A DNA stretch of 55,000 bases from Chrysomallon squamiferum (GCA_012295275.1 CM022669.1:18401091-18456090), one strand, 5' to 3'; shown: positions 11,071 through 23,150, counted from the stretch's first letter. Notes: generated from the letters alone by a model not told the origin. Numbers and translations: made by a program.

Positions 11071-11608
11071 CTTCCCGTCGCATCCCCATTTTGAGACATT
11101 TTTTGAGCCTGCAGTACTGGCACTGGTTGCGGTGGTGCTGGTCTATGGGGCAGGAGCGGTTCCCGCGGCACGTGTACGTCAGATTGCGTCTCACGGACCG
11201 CTTGAAAAAACTCTTGCACCCCTCACACGTGAACTGTCCGTAATGTTTGCCGGAGCTTTTGTCCCCGCACACCACGCACTCTATCTGCTGTTTCGTGTTG
11301 TTGTTGTTGTTGTTGTTTTCCGGACTGTTGCTGTTCGGGGTCCCGTTCTGCACCGGCGTCGGCGTCGTCGTGTTCGCCGTCGTGTTCGTTGGCTGCGAGG
11401 GCGGCATCGTCGGCGGTGCCGCTTCCATGGGCTCCGACGCGCGACGCTGCTCGATGGGAGGCGTCGAGTGGGTCTGCCCCGGGGTCGGGTGGACGACCGC
11501 CGGGGGGTTGGCGTTGTTGCAGTTGATATCCTCGGCGACGTGGATCGGGTCACGCCACGGTATCACTGGGGTCTGCGTCGGCGGTGTCATAGCCATGTTG
11601 AGAGGCAT
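11071..11608 (-). CDS. svp/NR2F: COUP-TF exon 1: N-terminus and zinc-finger DNA-binding domain
   Basis: This exon encodes 179 codons plus one base, counted from the first ATG after an in-frame TAA (11656-11654). Residues 1-108 are a low-complexity N-terminal domain rich in Pro, Thr and Asn, with a seven-Asn run near residue 100. Residues 111-166 form the two C4 zinc fingers, with cysteines at about 111, 114, 128, 131 and 147, 153, 163, 166. The P-box CEGCKSF dictates AGGTCA half-site recognition, and the sequence around it ([20 protein letters not shown]) is the COUP-TF signature. The exon ends GMRRE plus G at a GTAGGT donor (11070-11065). The split codon restores REAVQRGR on joining, exactly as in the family. 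The antisense frame is also open here, but it is a shadow of GC-rich codon use. Confidence 0.97.
11588..11608 (-). other. svp/NR2F: Cluster of candidate start codons of COUP-TF
   Basis: Three in-frame ATGs lie at 11608, 11596 and 11590. The first has T at -3 (weak context). The second reads AACATGG, with A at -3 and G at +4, which is a strong animal initiation context. Starting at the second gives a protein beginning MAM and later WRDP, echoing the vertebrate NR2F start MAMVVS.WRDP. The 11596 start is therefore the better biological guess; the CDS entry uses the longest ATG frame. An in-frame GTG at 11626 is not a plausible start in an animal gene. Confidence 0.6.
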
Positions 11609-12180
11609 GTAAGACGCGGGGTGCACGACTGAGGAAGCGATTTTCGGTTTTTTTTAAAATACACACGGCTACAACGACGAAGTTATGTTGTTTTTTTTTT
11701 TAAAAAAAAACACACAGTCCAAAAGAAGAATTCCGAAGATGATATCCGTTAAGTCATTAGTCACAAGTGAGAAATTAAAAGATGATAGTAATAGTAATAA
11801 TAATAATAATAATAACAACAACAGTAAAAAAAACCCAGAATATTTAAAAATCTCCGAACAACAAAATCAGCCCTCCGGGAATGATAACAATTCCAAACAG
11901 CTCGAAACGTTCGTCCTCATTTGTCCGAATTAAACCGACTTAAAAACTTGGAGCTTCTCGGATCTTCGAGCGAGCAGCCGCTACTAAGGAGCTGCAGTGT
12001 AAATATAATGGTATTTCCCCCACTGTGTCAGCTATTGACTTCGAACGGAGAAGCTCGGCGCGTAGGAATCAACACAACTGATAGGGGAGTGTGTTATGTG
12101 TGTGTGTGCCCGGCCTCGCAAGCACTCCGTCTGTTTTGAACTCTGACACGCCAGTTGAAACTGCTAAGTTTCTATGGTTA
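11609..12180 (-). other. svp/NR2F: Probable 5' UTR / leader of COUP-TF
   Basis: This lies between the first ATG and a TATA/CArG-type box. It includes an in-frame stop at 11656-11654, T/A homopolymers at 11690-11710 and an (AAT)n run at 11791-11820. A CpG-containing stretch follows at 11930-12130. The UTR limits are inferred from the motif positions; an upstream non-coding exon cannot be excluded. Confidence 0.45.
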
Positions 12181-12185
12181 CTCCT

Positions 12186-12440
12186 CCTTATATGGATAGC
12201 GGTGTCACACGAGTTCAAGAAGTTTATTGGTGAGTGACAATTACAGTCGGATGGTCAGAGCCCCCAACCACACGGGGCAGAGACATAGCGCACCAAGCGG
12301 CGTTCTCATTGGCTCTTGCTGTCCTTCATTATACACGGCTTGATTGTCAGGTCTAAAGCTCGTATCCCTACGCTGGCGCGGGTCACGCACGCAAGTGGTC
12401 CAATCAGCTGCTGAGTGAGCGGCGGGGAGGGAAGGCCAAT
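12186..12440 (-). promoter_or_regulatory. svp/NR2F: Candidate COUP-TF promoter: TATA/CArG box with four CCAAT boxes
   Basis: On the minus strand CCATATAAGG (12195-12186) serves both as a TATA-like box and as a perfect CArG box CC(A/T)6GG. CCAAT pentamers lie at 12230-12226 and 12312-12308 on the minus strand and at 12400-12404 and 12436-12440 on the plus strand. An E-box CAGCTG lies at 12405-12410 and a GC-box-like GGCGGGGAGG at 12421-12430. The first CCAAT is ~35 bp upstream of the TATA-like box, so initiation near 12160 would put it at about -65. Composition is balanced and CpG-containing. Motif-based inference; no transcript data. Confidence 0.5.
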
Positions 12441-12550
12441 CTGAGTTATTACGTTTGCGGTGACGAAGGCTGGGAAAAGATTTTATGCTCATCAAAATAA
12501 TTACCGATCCACATTAAGTGAGCTCGGCACGCCGTTACAGTCGCGGTTTT

Positions 12551-12600
12551 CTCCTCTCTTCTCTTCTCTTCTCTTCTCTTCTCTTCTCTCGTATTCTCTC
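12551..12600. repeat. (TTCTC)n pentanucleotide repeat
   Basis: Tandem TTCTC/TCTTC units just upstream of the promoter region, ending with two GTATTCTC units. Confidence 0.9.
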
Positions 12601-12639
12601 GTATTCTCGTTCTGAAGATGTTTTTCTTCTTCTTCTGTT

Positions 12640-13205
12640 TTATTTAAAAGAAAGAAAGAAAGCTGTTATTTTCCTTGTGGTTGATCTCTTAGAATTCTGC
12701 AGAAGAGTGTATATTCTGCTGATGTTAAATTCCTGTAAATATCTTAGCTACAGGGTCGTAATGTTGCAGTGCAGTTCACCAATATTCTTTGATGTTTTTT
12801 TTATTTAATTTATTTTTATTATTATTTTTTTTTTTAAAGAACTCTGTTTTTGCACAGGGTAATTTCCTTTTGGTTGATTACTGTTAGAATTCAGCAGAAG
12901 TTTAGATATGTCACAATTCCTTTTGAGCTGATGCTAAATACCTGTAAATATCTAGTTATAGTATATAATGTTGTAATACAGTTCACCAATAATTCTTTGA
13001 AATTTATGAATGTTTTATATTTATGTATTTATTGATTAAAAGAACGCTATTTTGAAAAATGTAATTTTCTTGTCGTTGGTTACAGCTAGAATTCGGCAAG
13101 AGCGGGAAAACACGATTTATCTTCTTCTGTTGGTGTTGAATTCCTTTAAATATCTTCTTATAGGATCATAATGTTACACTGTCGTTCTTTAAAACTACAT
13201 TTATT
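12640..13205. repeat. Three decayed tandem copies of a ~198-bp unit
   Basis: The block AGAATTC plus GCAGAAG recurs at 12691, 12886 and 13088, giving periods of 195 and 202 bp. In each copy it is preceded by a TAATTTTCCTT-like stretch and GGTTGATT. It is followed ~45 bp later by GATGTTAAATTCCTGTAAAT, then TAATGTT and (in two copies) CAGTTCACCAAT. Divergence is high, so the duplication is old. No coding frame is shared. Confidence 0.75.
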
Positions 13206-13430
13206 AGAAAAGAAAAAACCCTAACTCCACACTTTTTATAAACCTTAAACATATCAGTAAAGAAGGGTGAGGTGTACAATTGATATTAAACAACAGAAAC
13301 GTTTGGCATTAAGTCAAAAGTCGTTATACAGAGATCAGCAGATCTTGCCACCTACTGCTCGTTCAGGTTTTTGTTACCTTGAGAAAACATCCGTTATGTA
13401 ACGGTTCTTTTTTTTTTTTTTTTTTTTTTC
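13206..13430. other. Unique spacer
   Basis: AT-rich, non-repetitive DNA ending in a poly-T tract (13408-13429). Nothing recognised. Confidence 0.4.
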
Positions 13431-13434
13431 TCCA

Positions 13435-13721
13435 GCTATTACACTTGGTATTAACACACACGTATAATAATTGTAATGGTTTCCTGGTTCTGTGTACACT
13501 TATAATTCTATAATTATAATTATATAAAGATTTATAATCAGGATTAATAATAACTTTGTATCCTGGTTCGTGTACACCAAATATATTTTCAGGTTAATCG
13601 ACAGAACATGCACCTTACACGCATATAGTTATAACAGTCCCTGGTTGCTCAAAGAATACCATCGAAAATAGTTACAAACTGGTTTGTACACAAGCTTAAT
13701 TATTACAAGAATCCTGGTTCC

Positions 13722-13770
<49 letters not shown>

Positions 13771-14010
13771 TGAAACTATATTTTTACAGTATCAATAGCT
13801 TTGATTCCGATACACAATTAATATTTCCTTTGGTGAACTGTCAACAAAATAAACTGTGCTTTTTAAAAAAATAAAATAAAATAATAAATAATTATAACTC
13901 CTTAACTCCAATACGAAACACGAAACAGTTGCTGAACTGACTTGGTTACTGAAACCGCTCACATCCTGGTTAGCTCAAGATAAGCTAACTCCACAGTCTT
14001 GTCAATAATC
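13435..14010. repeat. Decayed ~77-bp tandem repeat keyed by CCTGGTTC
   Basis: CCTGGTTC or CCTGGTTG recurs at 13483, 13562, 13639 and 13713 (spacings 79, 77, 74), and CCTGGTTAGCTC appears again at 13964. Two copies continue as TGTGTACAC or CGTGTACACC, and two are preceded by an ATTGTAATG/ATTACAAGA-like segment. An (AAT)n microsatellite (13723-13768) interrupts the array. Confidence 0.6.
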
Positions 14011-14186
14011 CAGTTTCACTAATACACATGTAGAAACTCCGACACAAACACACTCATTGTTTACTTGTGCGAACTGGAATACATACGTAACATATGCGTA
14101 TATATGTGTGTGTGTGTGTGTGTATATATATTATGTAAAAAAATCCTTCACCTAAATACAAGAATCTACACCACTACTGAAGAGCG

Positions 14187-14206
14187 TGACCTGAAATCCA
14201 AGGTCA
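14187..14206. promoter_or_regulatory. Perfect everted repeat of nuclear-receptor half-sites (ER8)
   Basis: TGACCT (14187-14192), eight bases, then AGGTCA (14201-14206). Both half-sites match the consensus exactly. ER8 elements are known targets of RAR/RXR-type dimers in vertebrates. The site is ~2.6 kb upstream of the COUP-TF start, in a unique, balanced block (14165-14405). Confidence 0.55.
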
Positions 14207-14324
14207 GGCAGGCAGACAAGGGTGTCTTGCCCCCGTTCATGTAATCTCACACAAGACGCTTTTCTCTCTGTCTCTCTCTCTCAACTTGCTGGATCTTACC
14301 TTCTAGTTGCGCAAGTGTCGAATG

Positions 14325-14345
14325 AGGTCACCAGGTCTTTGACCC
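14325..14345. promoter_or_regulatory. DR2 of nuclear-receptor half-sites plus inverted third half-site
   Basis: AGGTCA (14325-14330), CC, AGGTCT (14333-14338) form a DR2; TGACCC (14340-14345) is a third half-site in opposite orientation. It lies 119 bp from the ER8 site. COUP-TFs and RXR dimers bind DR-type repeats of varied spacing, so auto- or cross-regulation is possible. Confidence 0.5.
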
Positions 14346-14436
14346 TCTCGGCTCTACAACATTCATATATGTACGGCCACGCATTGGAAAAATTCACAAA
14401 CAATACTCTCTTATTGTGTCGTCCTATACACACACA

Positions 14437-15170
14437 CACACACACGTCATTATAATATATAATTATATTACTGGATTTATTGCTATTATTACATACGCTG
14501 AGTTATTCAATACTACAGATCAGATTTTGACACCGACAAGCGGCCTTACGATAAACATTTACAGCTGTTATTTCGCCGCGATAATCGGAGAAGTTGGCAA
14601 AGTTTATTTTTCACTGGTTTAAGCATGGTTTTCTACACATATTGTTGTTACGAGTTTTCTTTTTCTCGTTTCGTCTTACGCTTTTGGAGGAAAAAAAAAA
14701 AAAAAAAAAAAAAAGAAGAAGAAGAAGAAGAAATTAAAAAAAAAGCACAGTGCCCGAACAAGCCGAGAAATGGGCTTATTCGCTGATAATACCTGACCCG
14801 TCTTTTTCCATCAAAGGTCGGGGTGATAAAGATATTTGTTTGCTAGTTCTCTGACCCAGATCATACCTCAGTCAAATATCGTCTGCCCTTGTCGCGCGCA
14901 ATGCATAAAGCAGACGGTGAAACTATTTAATAAACAGCGAGTCTCTTTTCTCTGGCTTGTTTTTTTTTTTTCTCGTCTGTTTGCGGCAGATAGCTTAAAG
15001 GGGCTGATGTGTAGCGATACACACCTGATGTTTTCTTGATAATGTTGTTTATAAGTTTTCGTCCGTTCGTACAACTGACTGATCGGAAGAAACAAACGCC
15101 TGTCCATGCGGCTGTTATATTTTTATACACAAATGTGTATCAGCTATTCTGCAGTGTTTGTTATTTTTTG
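14437..15170. other. Unique block with further nuclear-receptor half-sites
   Basis: Balanced sequence interrupted by poly-A/(GAA)n (14692-14731). TGACCC occurs near 14794 and 14851, and TCAAAGGTCGGGGTGA near 14811-14826 resembles a COUP/HNF4-type DR. Short frames on both strands (14836-15130) have no recognisable domain. Likely the right half of an upstream regulatory region. Confidence 0.4.
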
Positions 15171-15177
15171 TTATATA

Positions 15178-15450
15178 ATAAATAAATAAATAAATAAATA
15201 AAGTGACGATTTTAATATGTAAATTTTATTATTCAGCATGTACGGTAATTGTCGTTTAGAATAAAATTTACGACAAAACTTTCTGTTTGGGTGTATGTAT
15301 GTATGTTTGTATGTACAAGCATGTATGTATGTATGTATGTATGTATGTATGTGTGTGTGTATGTATGTATGTTTGTATGTGTGTATGTATGTATGTATGT
15401 CTGTATGTATATACGTAAGCATATATGTATGTGTGTGTATGTGTGTGTGT
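15178..15450. repeat. (AAAT)n and long (TATG)n microsatellite
   Basis: (AAAT)n at 15178-15201. TATG/TGTATG repeats with few substitutions occupy about 15290-15450. All three frames on both strands stay open, giving meaningless Tyr/Met/Cys/Val or His/Thr repeats. Confidence 0.95.
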
Positions 15451-15894
15451 TATATATCTTATTTAATGCCTTCATAACTATCTTCCAACTACCTGCCTTG
15501 TCACATTCAGGATATTCCATCTTCTCTTAACCTCAGAGAAATTCTATGAGCAAACATTGGATTTAGACAACAAATAAACAAACAAATAAGTAAACAAATA
15601 AGTAAATGAAATGCGAAGTTTTTACAGAGAGAAAAATATTTCTATAACTATTAAAATACTCTGTAACAAATTTTTGTACATTATAATTATTTATTAAAAT
15701 TCCTCTTAGAAATGTATGCTACTAAAACAACAGCAGAAAAAAACAACAACAACATATACATGAAGTACAAGAAAAGCATTTTTTCTTGTAAACTGAAAAC
15801 AAAACAAGTCTTGTTTCCATGACAAAAGCATTATCGATCTCTGTGCATCTTGACAGTACTTTAATCTGATAATCCTTTTATCATGCATTCATTG
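15451..15894. other. Unique AT-rich DNA, no gene
   Basis: Mostly non-repetitive, with AAATAAGT-type short repeats near 15570-15606. The minus frame 15706-15888 has no homology that I recognise. Confidence 0.5.
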
Positions 15895-16390
15895 TTCCAG
15901 TTTGATTTGTCGACTTAACATCTTTGTCGATTTCTCTGTCACTTGCTCATTGATTCTGCTTCACGTTTGTTTCGTAGTTAAATGTAAGATGTTGACACTT
16001 TTTAAATGTAAAATGTTGACATTTTTTTAAAATGTCGACACTTTTTAAATGTAAGATTTATCCACTTAAAACTGATGTTAGTTTCTATGTTTTCATTTTA
16101 CTTCCTTATATACCCATTCTTTATCATACAGGTTAAAAAAACTGAACTCTTTAACTGAATAAATACTTATGTATTTATCATTTGATATTTATGTTGATTT
16201 CTATATATAACGTTGATGTCGATTTTTATATTTATAATATATGTCGATTTCTCTGTTTATCATATATGTCAGTTTCGCTATTTAACATAAATGCTGATTT
16301 CAGTATATGTCGATTTCTGTTCAAAAGATACAGACGGTTTCTGTATTTAATACAGATGTCAATTGCTTTATTTTCCATTATGCGTCTACA
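15895..16390. repeat. Highly decayed minisatellite keyed by ATGTCGATTTCT
   Basis: The phrase GTCGATTTCT or a close variant recurs about every 28-35 bp (near 15925, 16217, 16243, 16268, 16308 and others), separated by TATTTA-like spacers. A related ATGTTGACACTTTTTAAATG unit repeats at 15985-16060. It reads as an old, drifted tandem array. Confidence 0.5.
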
Positions 16391-16492
16391 TACACTCAAC
16401 CACACATATAGGCATATATGACTGTCTGTCAGTAGATTTATCTATCTATATACAGTTATATATGTATATGCAAACACATATACACACATACA

Positions 16493-18365
<1,873 letters not shown>

Positions 18366-18778
18366 AAAAAAAAAAAAAATTAAATTAAAAAAAAAAAATT
18401 AAAAATAATAAATTAAATAACAATGATTAAGTAATGAAAGTGAAAAAAAATAAGGATGAAAAATGGGAAAAGTAAAAAAAAAAAAAATGATGATAGACAG
18501 TTAAAATATAATAATATTGCTGCTGCTACTATTACTATTATAATACTGCTACTACGGCGACTGCTACTAATACTGCTTCCTCTACCATTACTAGTACTAC
18601 TACTACCAATAAAAATAAAAATAACAATAACAACAAAAGCAATAAATGAATGAATAAATAAATAATAGAAAGGTAATAATTATGTTACTATTTCTGGGTT
18701 TTGGGGGTTTTTTTTGGTTTTTTTGTAGTTACTCAACTGCTCATTTATTTCAGATTGTGAAGATAAATACCCTCGTAA

Positions 18779-18821
<43 letters not shown>

Positions 18822-18951
18822 GTAGTAGTAATAACAACAACAACAGCCACAATAACAACAACAACAACAATAATAATAATAAAATTAATAATAATAATAA
18901 CAGAAATAATAATGATAATAATGATACTAGTACTCCTAATACTAGTACCAA

Positions 18952-18982
<31 letters not shown>

Positions 18983-20000
18983 AGCAATATAAAGTAATGT
19001 ATTTATAAATAAATAAATAAATAAAATTTAAATGAAACAAAATAAATCTCTAACGACACATATCGTATTTTCAATATAAAATATTTCCAGACGCTTGCAA
19101 AACTAAATATTCAGAAACAAGATGCGTCAGTTGTTAAATATAAAATAAATTTTAAATTAGAAAAAGCAAATTGAAACATTTGAAATGTTCACATGCATGA
19201 GAAGAAGCCCTTTAATGATTTGAAAATGTCGGTTTATATTAAATACAACAAACAGAGATTTATTCTGTGTTTCACAAAACCCATCTATTTTATATTTAAT
19301 AAAATGAAAATTTGGTGTTCGTATTATTTTATAGAATGTAACACTAAAATTTATGTTTCATATGACATTCAAATTAATATGTATTTTACGTGATCTTTAT
19401 GAAATAAAGTCTTAAAAAATACATAACTGTATAAAATTTACATATGAATATTCAATGTGAAACTAAATATATTTTTTTATATTAAAAAATGTCTGTTTAG
19501 TATTATTCTTAAAAAAACACTATAGCTGTGAAATATATTTTTCAAATTCTGTTGTGGGTATGACAAAGTTATATTCTGAATAAGTGAACACGTGCGTGCC
19601 TATGTGTGTGTGGGCATACTAGACTATGTACATTTTCGAATTTTAGTCATAAAATACCAATCTTAGTCAACACAATTAAATTTTCTGTCTTTAAATATAT
19701 ATACATATATATTGTGTTTATGTAGTTTCGTTTATCTTTTCATAAATTAACAGAAAATATTGCATTTAACATCAAATTTAAAAACAAGAAAATATTCATT
19801 TAATGTCAATATTTAAAAACAAGATAAATAAATAAATAAACAAATAAATAAATAAATATATACATTTTTATTTTATTTAATATCGATACTACATATTTTA
19901 ATATATATTCAAAAAAAAAATCATTTAATTCCTACATTTTAAAAAAAATAAAAATATAAAAAATACTACACTCGATAATTTTTTATTTTTTTATTTTCAG
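18366..20000. repeat. A-rich, trinucleotide and (AAAT)n tract, then AT-rich filler
   Basis: Poly-A patches (18366-18480), (AAT)n with TAG/ACA variants (18780-18930), and (AAAT)n at 18951-18982 and 19005-19024. About 900 bp of AT-rich unique DNA follows (19031-20000) with nothing recognisable; the frame at 19193-19393 is not credible as a gene. Confidence 0.85.
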
Positions 20001-20490
20001 TTTTCATCTTATTTACCAGGCTACAGAGTCATTCTGAGAGGCAGCGACTTGGAAAAATCGCCATCAGCAAAATGATACGGGATTGGAGAGAGAAAAAACA
20101 ATGAATAGAAAGGACAAGTATTTTGTGTCATAGAGACGCTAAAAAGACAAACGCTAAGCAAATTGACTTCCTCTCTACTTGAATTATAAGAAAGAAACAA
20201 AAAAATAGATTGCTTTTGTGCATCATTATTTCAAAGTCGGGGCAAAAAGGATAAGACATTATTTTTCCTCCAAGCAGAAAGGGTAAACGAGAAAGTCATT
20301 TAGACAACAGCAAAACGTTTTTTCATAAAAATATTGCAAAACACGGAGAGCAATTTCGAGCATAGCCTTGGGGTGAAAGGGCAACTTTTTTCCGAAACCA
20401 CAATTTTTATGCGGGAATTGGTTTTGGCAGGCGTGTCCTCTTGCTCGGTAGCGCGCGCACAGCACGTGACATCTCCCGGATTAAACGAAA
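20001..20490. other. Unique balanced island
   Basis: Non-repetitive sequence with GCACGTGAC at 20462-20470 and a CpG patch (GCGCGCGC) just before it, ending in poly-A. No coding homology. Confidence 0.4.
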
Positions 20491-20845
20491 AAAAAAAAAA
20501 AAAAAAAAAACAAAAAAAATAGTAGAAGAAAGAAACAATAGGATTGTTTCGTTTCGAGCAATTAAGTTAATAATGAAAAAAAAAGTAAAAATGAAATTAA
20601 AAAATATAAATATAAATTTTATTTTATTTTGATCATTTAGTCGTTTTCTTTTTTGTTTTCATTTTTTTTTTCTCGATCTTTCTGTCTGAAAATCTCTAAC
20701 TTTGATTATTAATTTCCATCTTGCAAAAAAATATCTCTTTGTCTATCTCTCTCTCTGTGTCAGTACGAACAAGAACTTAGAATACAATAAGGAAATATGG
20801 ATATTCTAACATACATGTATTTAGGGGGTTTTTTTATATATATAT

Positions 20846-20887
<42 letters not shown>

Positions 20888-20990
20888 TATGGTGTTTCTA
20901 AATGTTCCATGCTGAAAAATTATTCAAAAACAAATAGAAATAAATCTACTCACACAACAATATTATTGTTCCAAAAGATGGTTTAATAAC
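20491..20990. repeat. A-rich/T-rich and (TA)n low-complexity DNA
   Basis: A-rich sequence, then T-rich sequence, with (TA)n at about 20836-20884. No gene. Confidence 0.8.
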
Positions 20991-21510
20991 ATTTCTACAT
21001 AAGCTTATTTCAATATTCCACCGAACCGTATATTTGAGAGCATTTCTAAAGAAGAGCCACCATTATACTTTCGACAACTGACGTTTTGTGTCTGTCAGTA
21101 ACTACCCAGCTTCCTGTCTACAGTGTCTCTGAAATAACACCTGATCACCCCCCCCCTCCCTCCATCACCTTCTTGACGTGCGTACGTTCTACATAACTGT
21201 TAATGCGTTCAGAAAAATTATACCATTTCTTGAAATCTAATTACGTCTACAAACAATATAATTTTACTATCAACACAGTCGACTAATCCAAAAAAAAAAA
21301 AAAATTTCATTTCATCTTCAGCAGTTTCGAAATTAAAATATCTCGGACTGTTCTCTCTCTCTCTCTCTCTCTCTCTCGCTTGAGAACACGTGGAATGAGG
21401 GTCTATTAACGTAGAGAAATAATCAGTCCATTTTCTACTTAACAAGTTGTTTAAGCCTTTTTTTTAACGCTTTGGTTAATTCCCAACATTCTCTCGCGCC
21501 GCACTCACAG
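20991..21510. other. Unique balanced island with (TC)n
   Basis: Mostly non-repetitive, with a C-rich run at 21147-21165 and (TC)n at 21352-21377. No recognisable gene. Confidence 0.4.
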
Positions 21511-21513
21511 CCC

Positions 21514-21571
<58 letters not shown>
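21514..21571. repeat. (GACA)n tetranucleotide repeat
   Basis: About 14 perfect units. Confidence 0.98.
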
Positions 21572-21572
<1 letters not shown>

Positions 21573-21985
21573 GTACAACAATCGACAACGCGAGGAGCTC
21601 TAGCTGTTTTAACTGCGTTTTATCTTCGGTTCGTGTTCACGGGAGCCAAAGAAGTTAATCTAGGGACTTACATCAGCGACCCCGAGGTCAACACCACGAC
21701 GAAGGCGACGTGGACAATGAAAAGTGCTCGAGCGGTCAGTTCTGTTGATGGTCACTTTTTTTTTTTTTTGAATGTTTTTCAGAAGGAAGAGCGACAAGGA
21801 TTCATTCAGCCTTTACAAAGTTGTTTTGGTTTCTGAATGTCTTTTGTTGTGGGTCTTGTACTGATGTTATGAAGGAATTTCTTTTTTTTTCCAGTGTTTT
21901 GATTTCGTGGAATGGGCTTTTCTTGTTCAGTGATACCTGATATTTAGACCGTAACAAATAATAGAACTCCTTGTTAAATGTCTTT
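21572..21985. other. Unique block
   Basis: Balanced sequence. The frame 21633-21836 has no recognisable domain and is probably chance. Confidence 0.35.
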
Positions 21986-22016
21986 TGATGTTAATTGTTA
22001 TTATTATTATTATTAT

Positions 22017-22048
<32 letters not shown>

Positions 22049-22061
22049 ATAGCAATAGTAA

Positions 22062-22099
<38 letters not shown>

Positions 22100-22191
22100 A
22101 TAGCAATAGTAATAGTAGTAGTAGGAGTATAAGAAGAAGAAGTAGTAGAAGTAGTAGCAGTAGAAGTAGTAGTGATAATATTAATATTAGT

Positions 22192-22227
<36 letters not shown>

Positions 22228-22232
22228 TGTGC
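21986..22232. repeat. (TTA)/(AGT)n and (ATTT)n microsatellites
   Basis: TTA triplets pass into a long AGT/TAG run (22016-22170), then (ATTT)n to about 22228. The open plus frame encodes Ser/Asn runs only. Confidence 0.95.
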
Positions 22233-22707
22233 TCGTTGTTTGTTTTAGCAAAGTATAATTACATGGACTGTCTTCCATTTTATAAGATACTAATGTTACA
22301 TGCATCTACGTATGAGCAGAAACATTTAAATTAAATCAGTAAATAGAGTAAATCATAAATTAATATTTGCTGCATTATCACCTTCACCACCACCACTACA
22401 ACACCGCCACCACCACCACCACCACCAACGACAACAACAACAAAATACAACAACTAATAATAATAACAGACATATTATTTTAAGGTTACGATAATTATTA
22501 TTCAATCTTTTTTTATTTTATTTTACTTAAAATAATTTTTGTAGGCTGTTTATTTATTTATTTTATTACTATTATTTTGTAATTTTGCATTGGTTATTTT
22601 TAAATATTAAAAATTATTTTAAAAATACTCCTAGTATAATGAAATTTTTCATGAATATTTCAAAAACTAAAAATTCAGGATTTTCATTCTGTAAGGAAGG
22701 ACGTATT

Positions 22708-22758
<51 letters not shown>

Positions 22759-22955
22759 ATCTATCTATCTATCTATCTATATATCCATCTATCTATCTAT
22801 CTCCCCCTTCTGAACGTTATAGTAATCTGCGTTTCGATTATTTAGATTTAAAAGTATACATTTTCTTAAAATAAATAAATAAAAAAATAATATTTTCATT
22901 TCCATTTTTTTTTTTTTTTTTACATTAAAAAAACTGACATTTTATTCCCGGACAA
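22233..22955. repeat. AT-rich DNA with (CAC)n, (TC)n-(TATC)n
   Basis: (CAC)/(CAA) triplets at 22384-22442 and a compound (TC)n-(TATC)n at 22712-22802. Poly-T sits at 22905-22921. No gene. Confidence 0.85.
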
Positions 22956-23150
22956 AACCGGCGCCCACGGGAATAAAACCGGATGCGTTTTTAACTTGGG
23001 ATGGCTTTAACTGTCAAATGAAACCGGAAGTTCCGACACTCAGAATAATTGCGTGAAGCTGAATGATTCGATGAGTCAGTTGCTTCCTGTGTCGGGTGAG
23101 CCGCGGGGAAAGGGTGGGTGGGGGTGGATCAGGTGGTGGAGTGGATCTTT
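22956..23150. other. Short unique island
   Basis: Balanced CpG-containing sequence ending in a G-rich patch (23100-23140). No motif cluster recognised. Confidence 0.35.

Larger units (their letters stand above)
6880..11608 (-). other. svp/NR2F: COUP-TF / seven-up (NR2F) gene, visible coding span
   Basis: This span joins two coding exons on the minus strand, 11608-11071 and 7407-6880, separated by a 3,663-bp intron. Joined, they give 355 complete codons plus one base of a split codon. They cover the N-terminal region, the DNA-binding domain, the hinge and the first half of the ligand-binding domain of an orphan nuclear receptor. Family members run about 410-425 residues in vertebrates, so only the final ~80 residues (the LBD helices after IVLFSS and the activation helix) are missing; no matching exon was found at 1-6879. 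The protein family acts in the nucleus as a homodimer or RXR heterodimer on AGGTCA repeats and is a developmental regulator of neural and mesodermal fate. Gene identity is secure; the exact ortholog name depends on the species, and invertebrates usually have a single copy. Confidence 0.96.

Noticed and set aside
11003-11632. 209-codon plus-strand frame opposite COUP-TF exon 1
   Set aside because: It is the antisense shadow of a GC-rich coding exon; composition is Arg/Val-rich with no domain, while the minus strand encodes an unmistakable DNA-binding domain.
15233-15530. Long frames on both strands through TATG repeats
   Set aside because: Low-complexity translation of a microsatellite.
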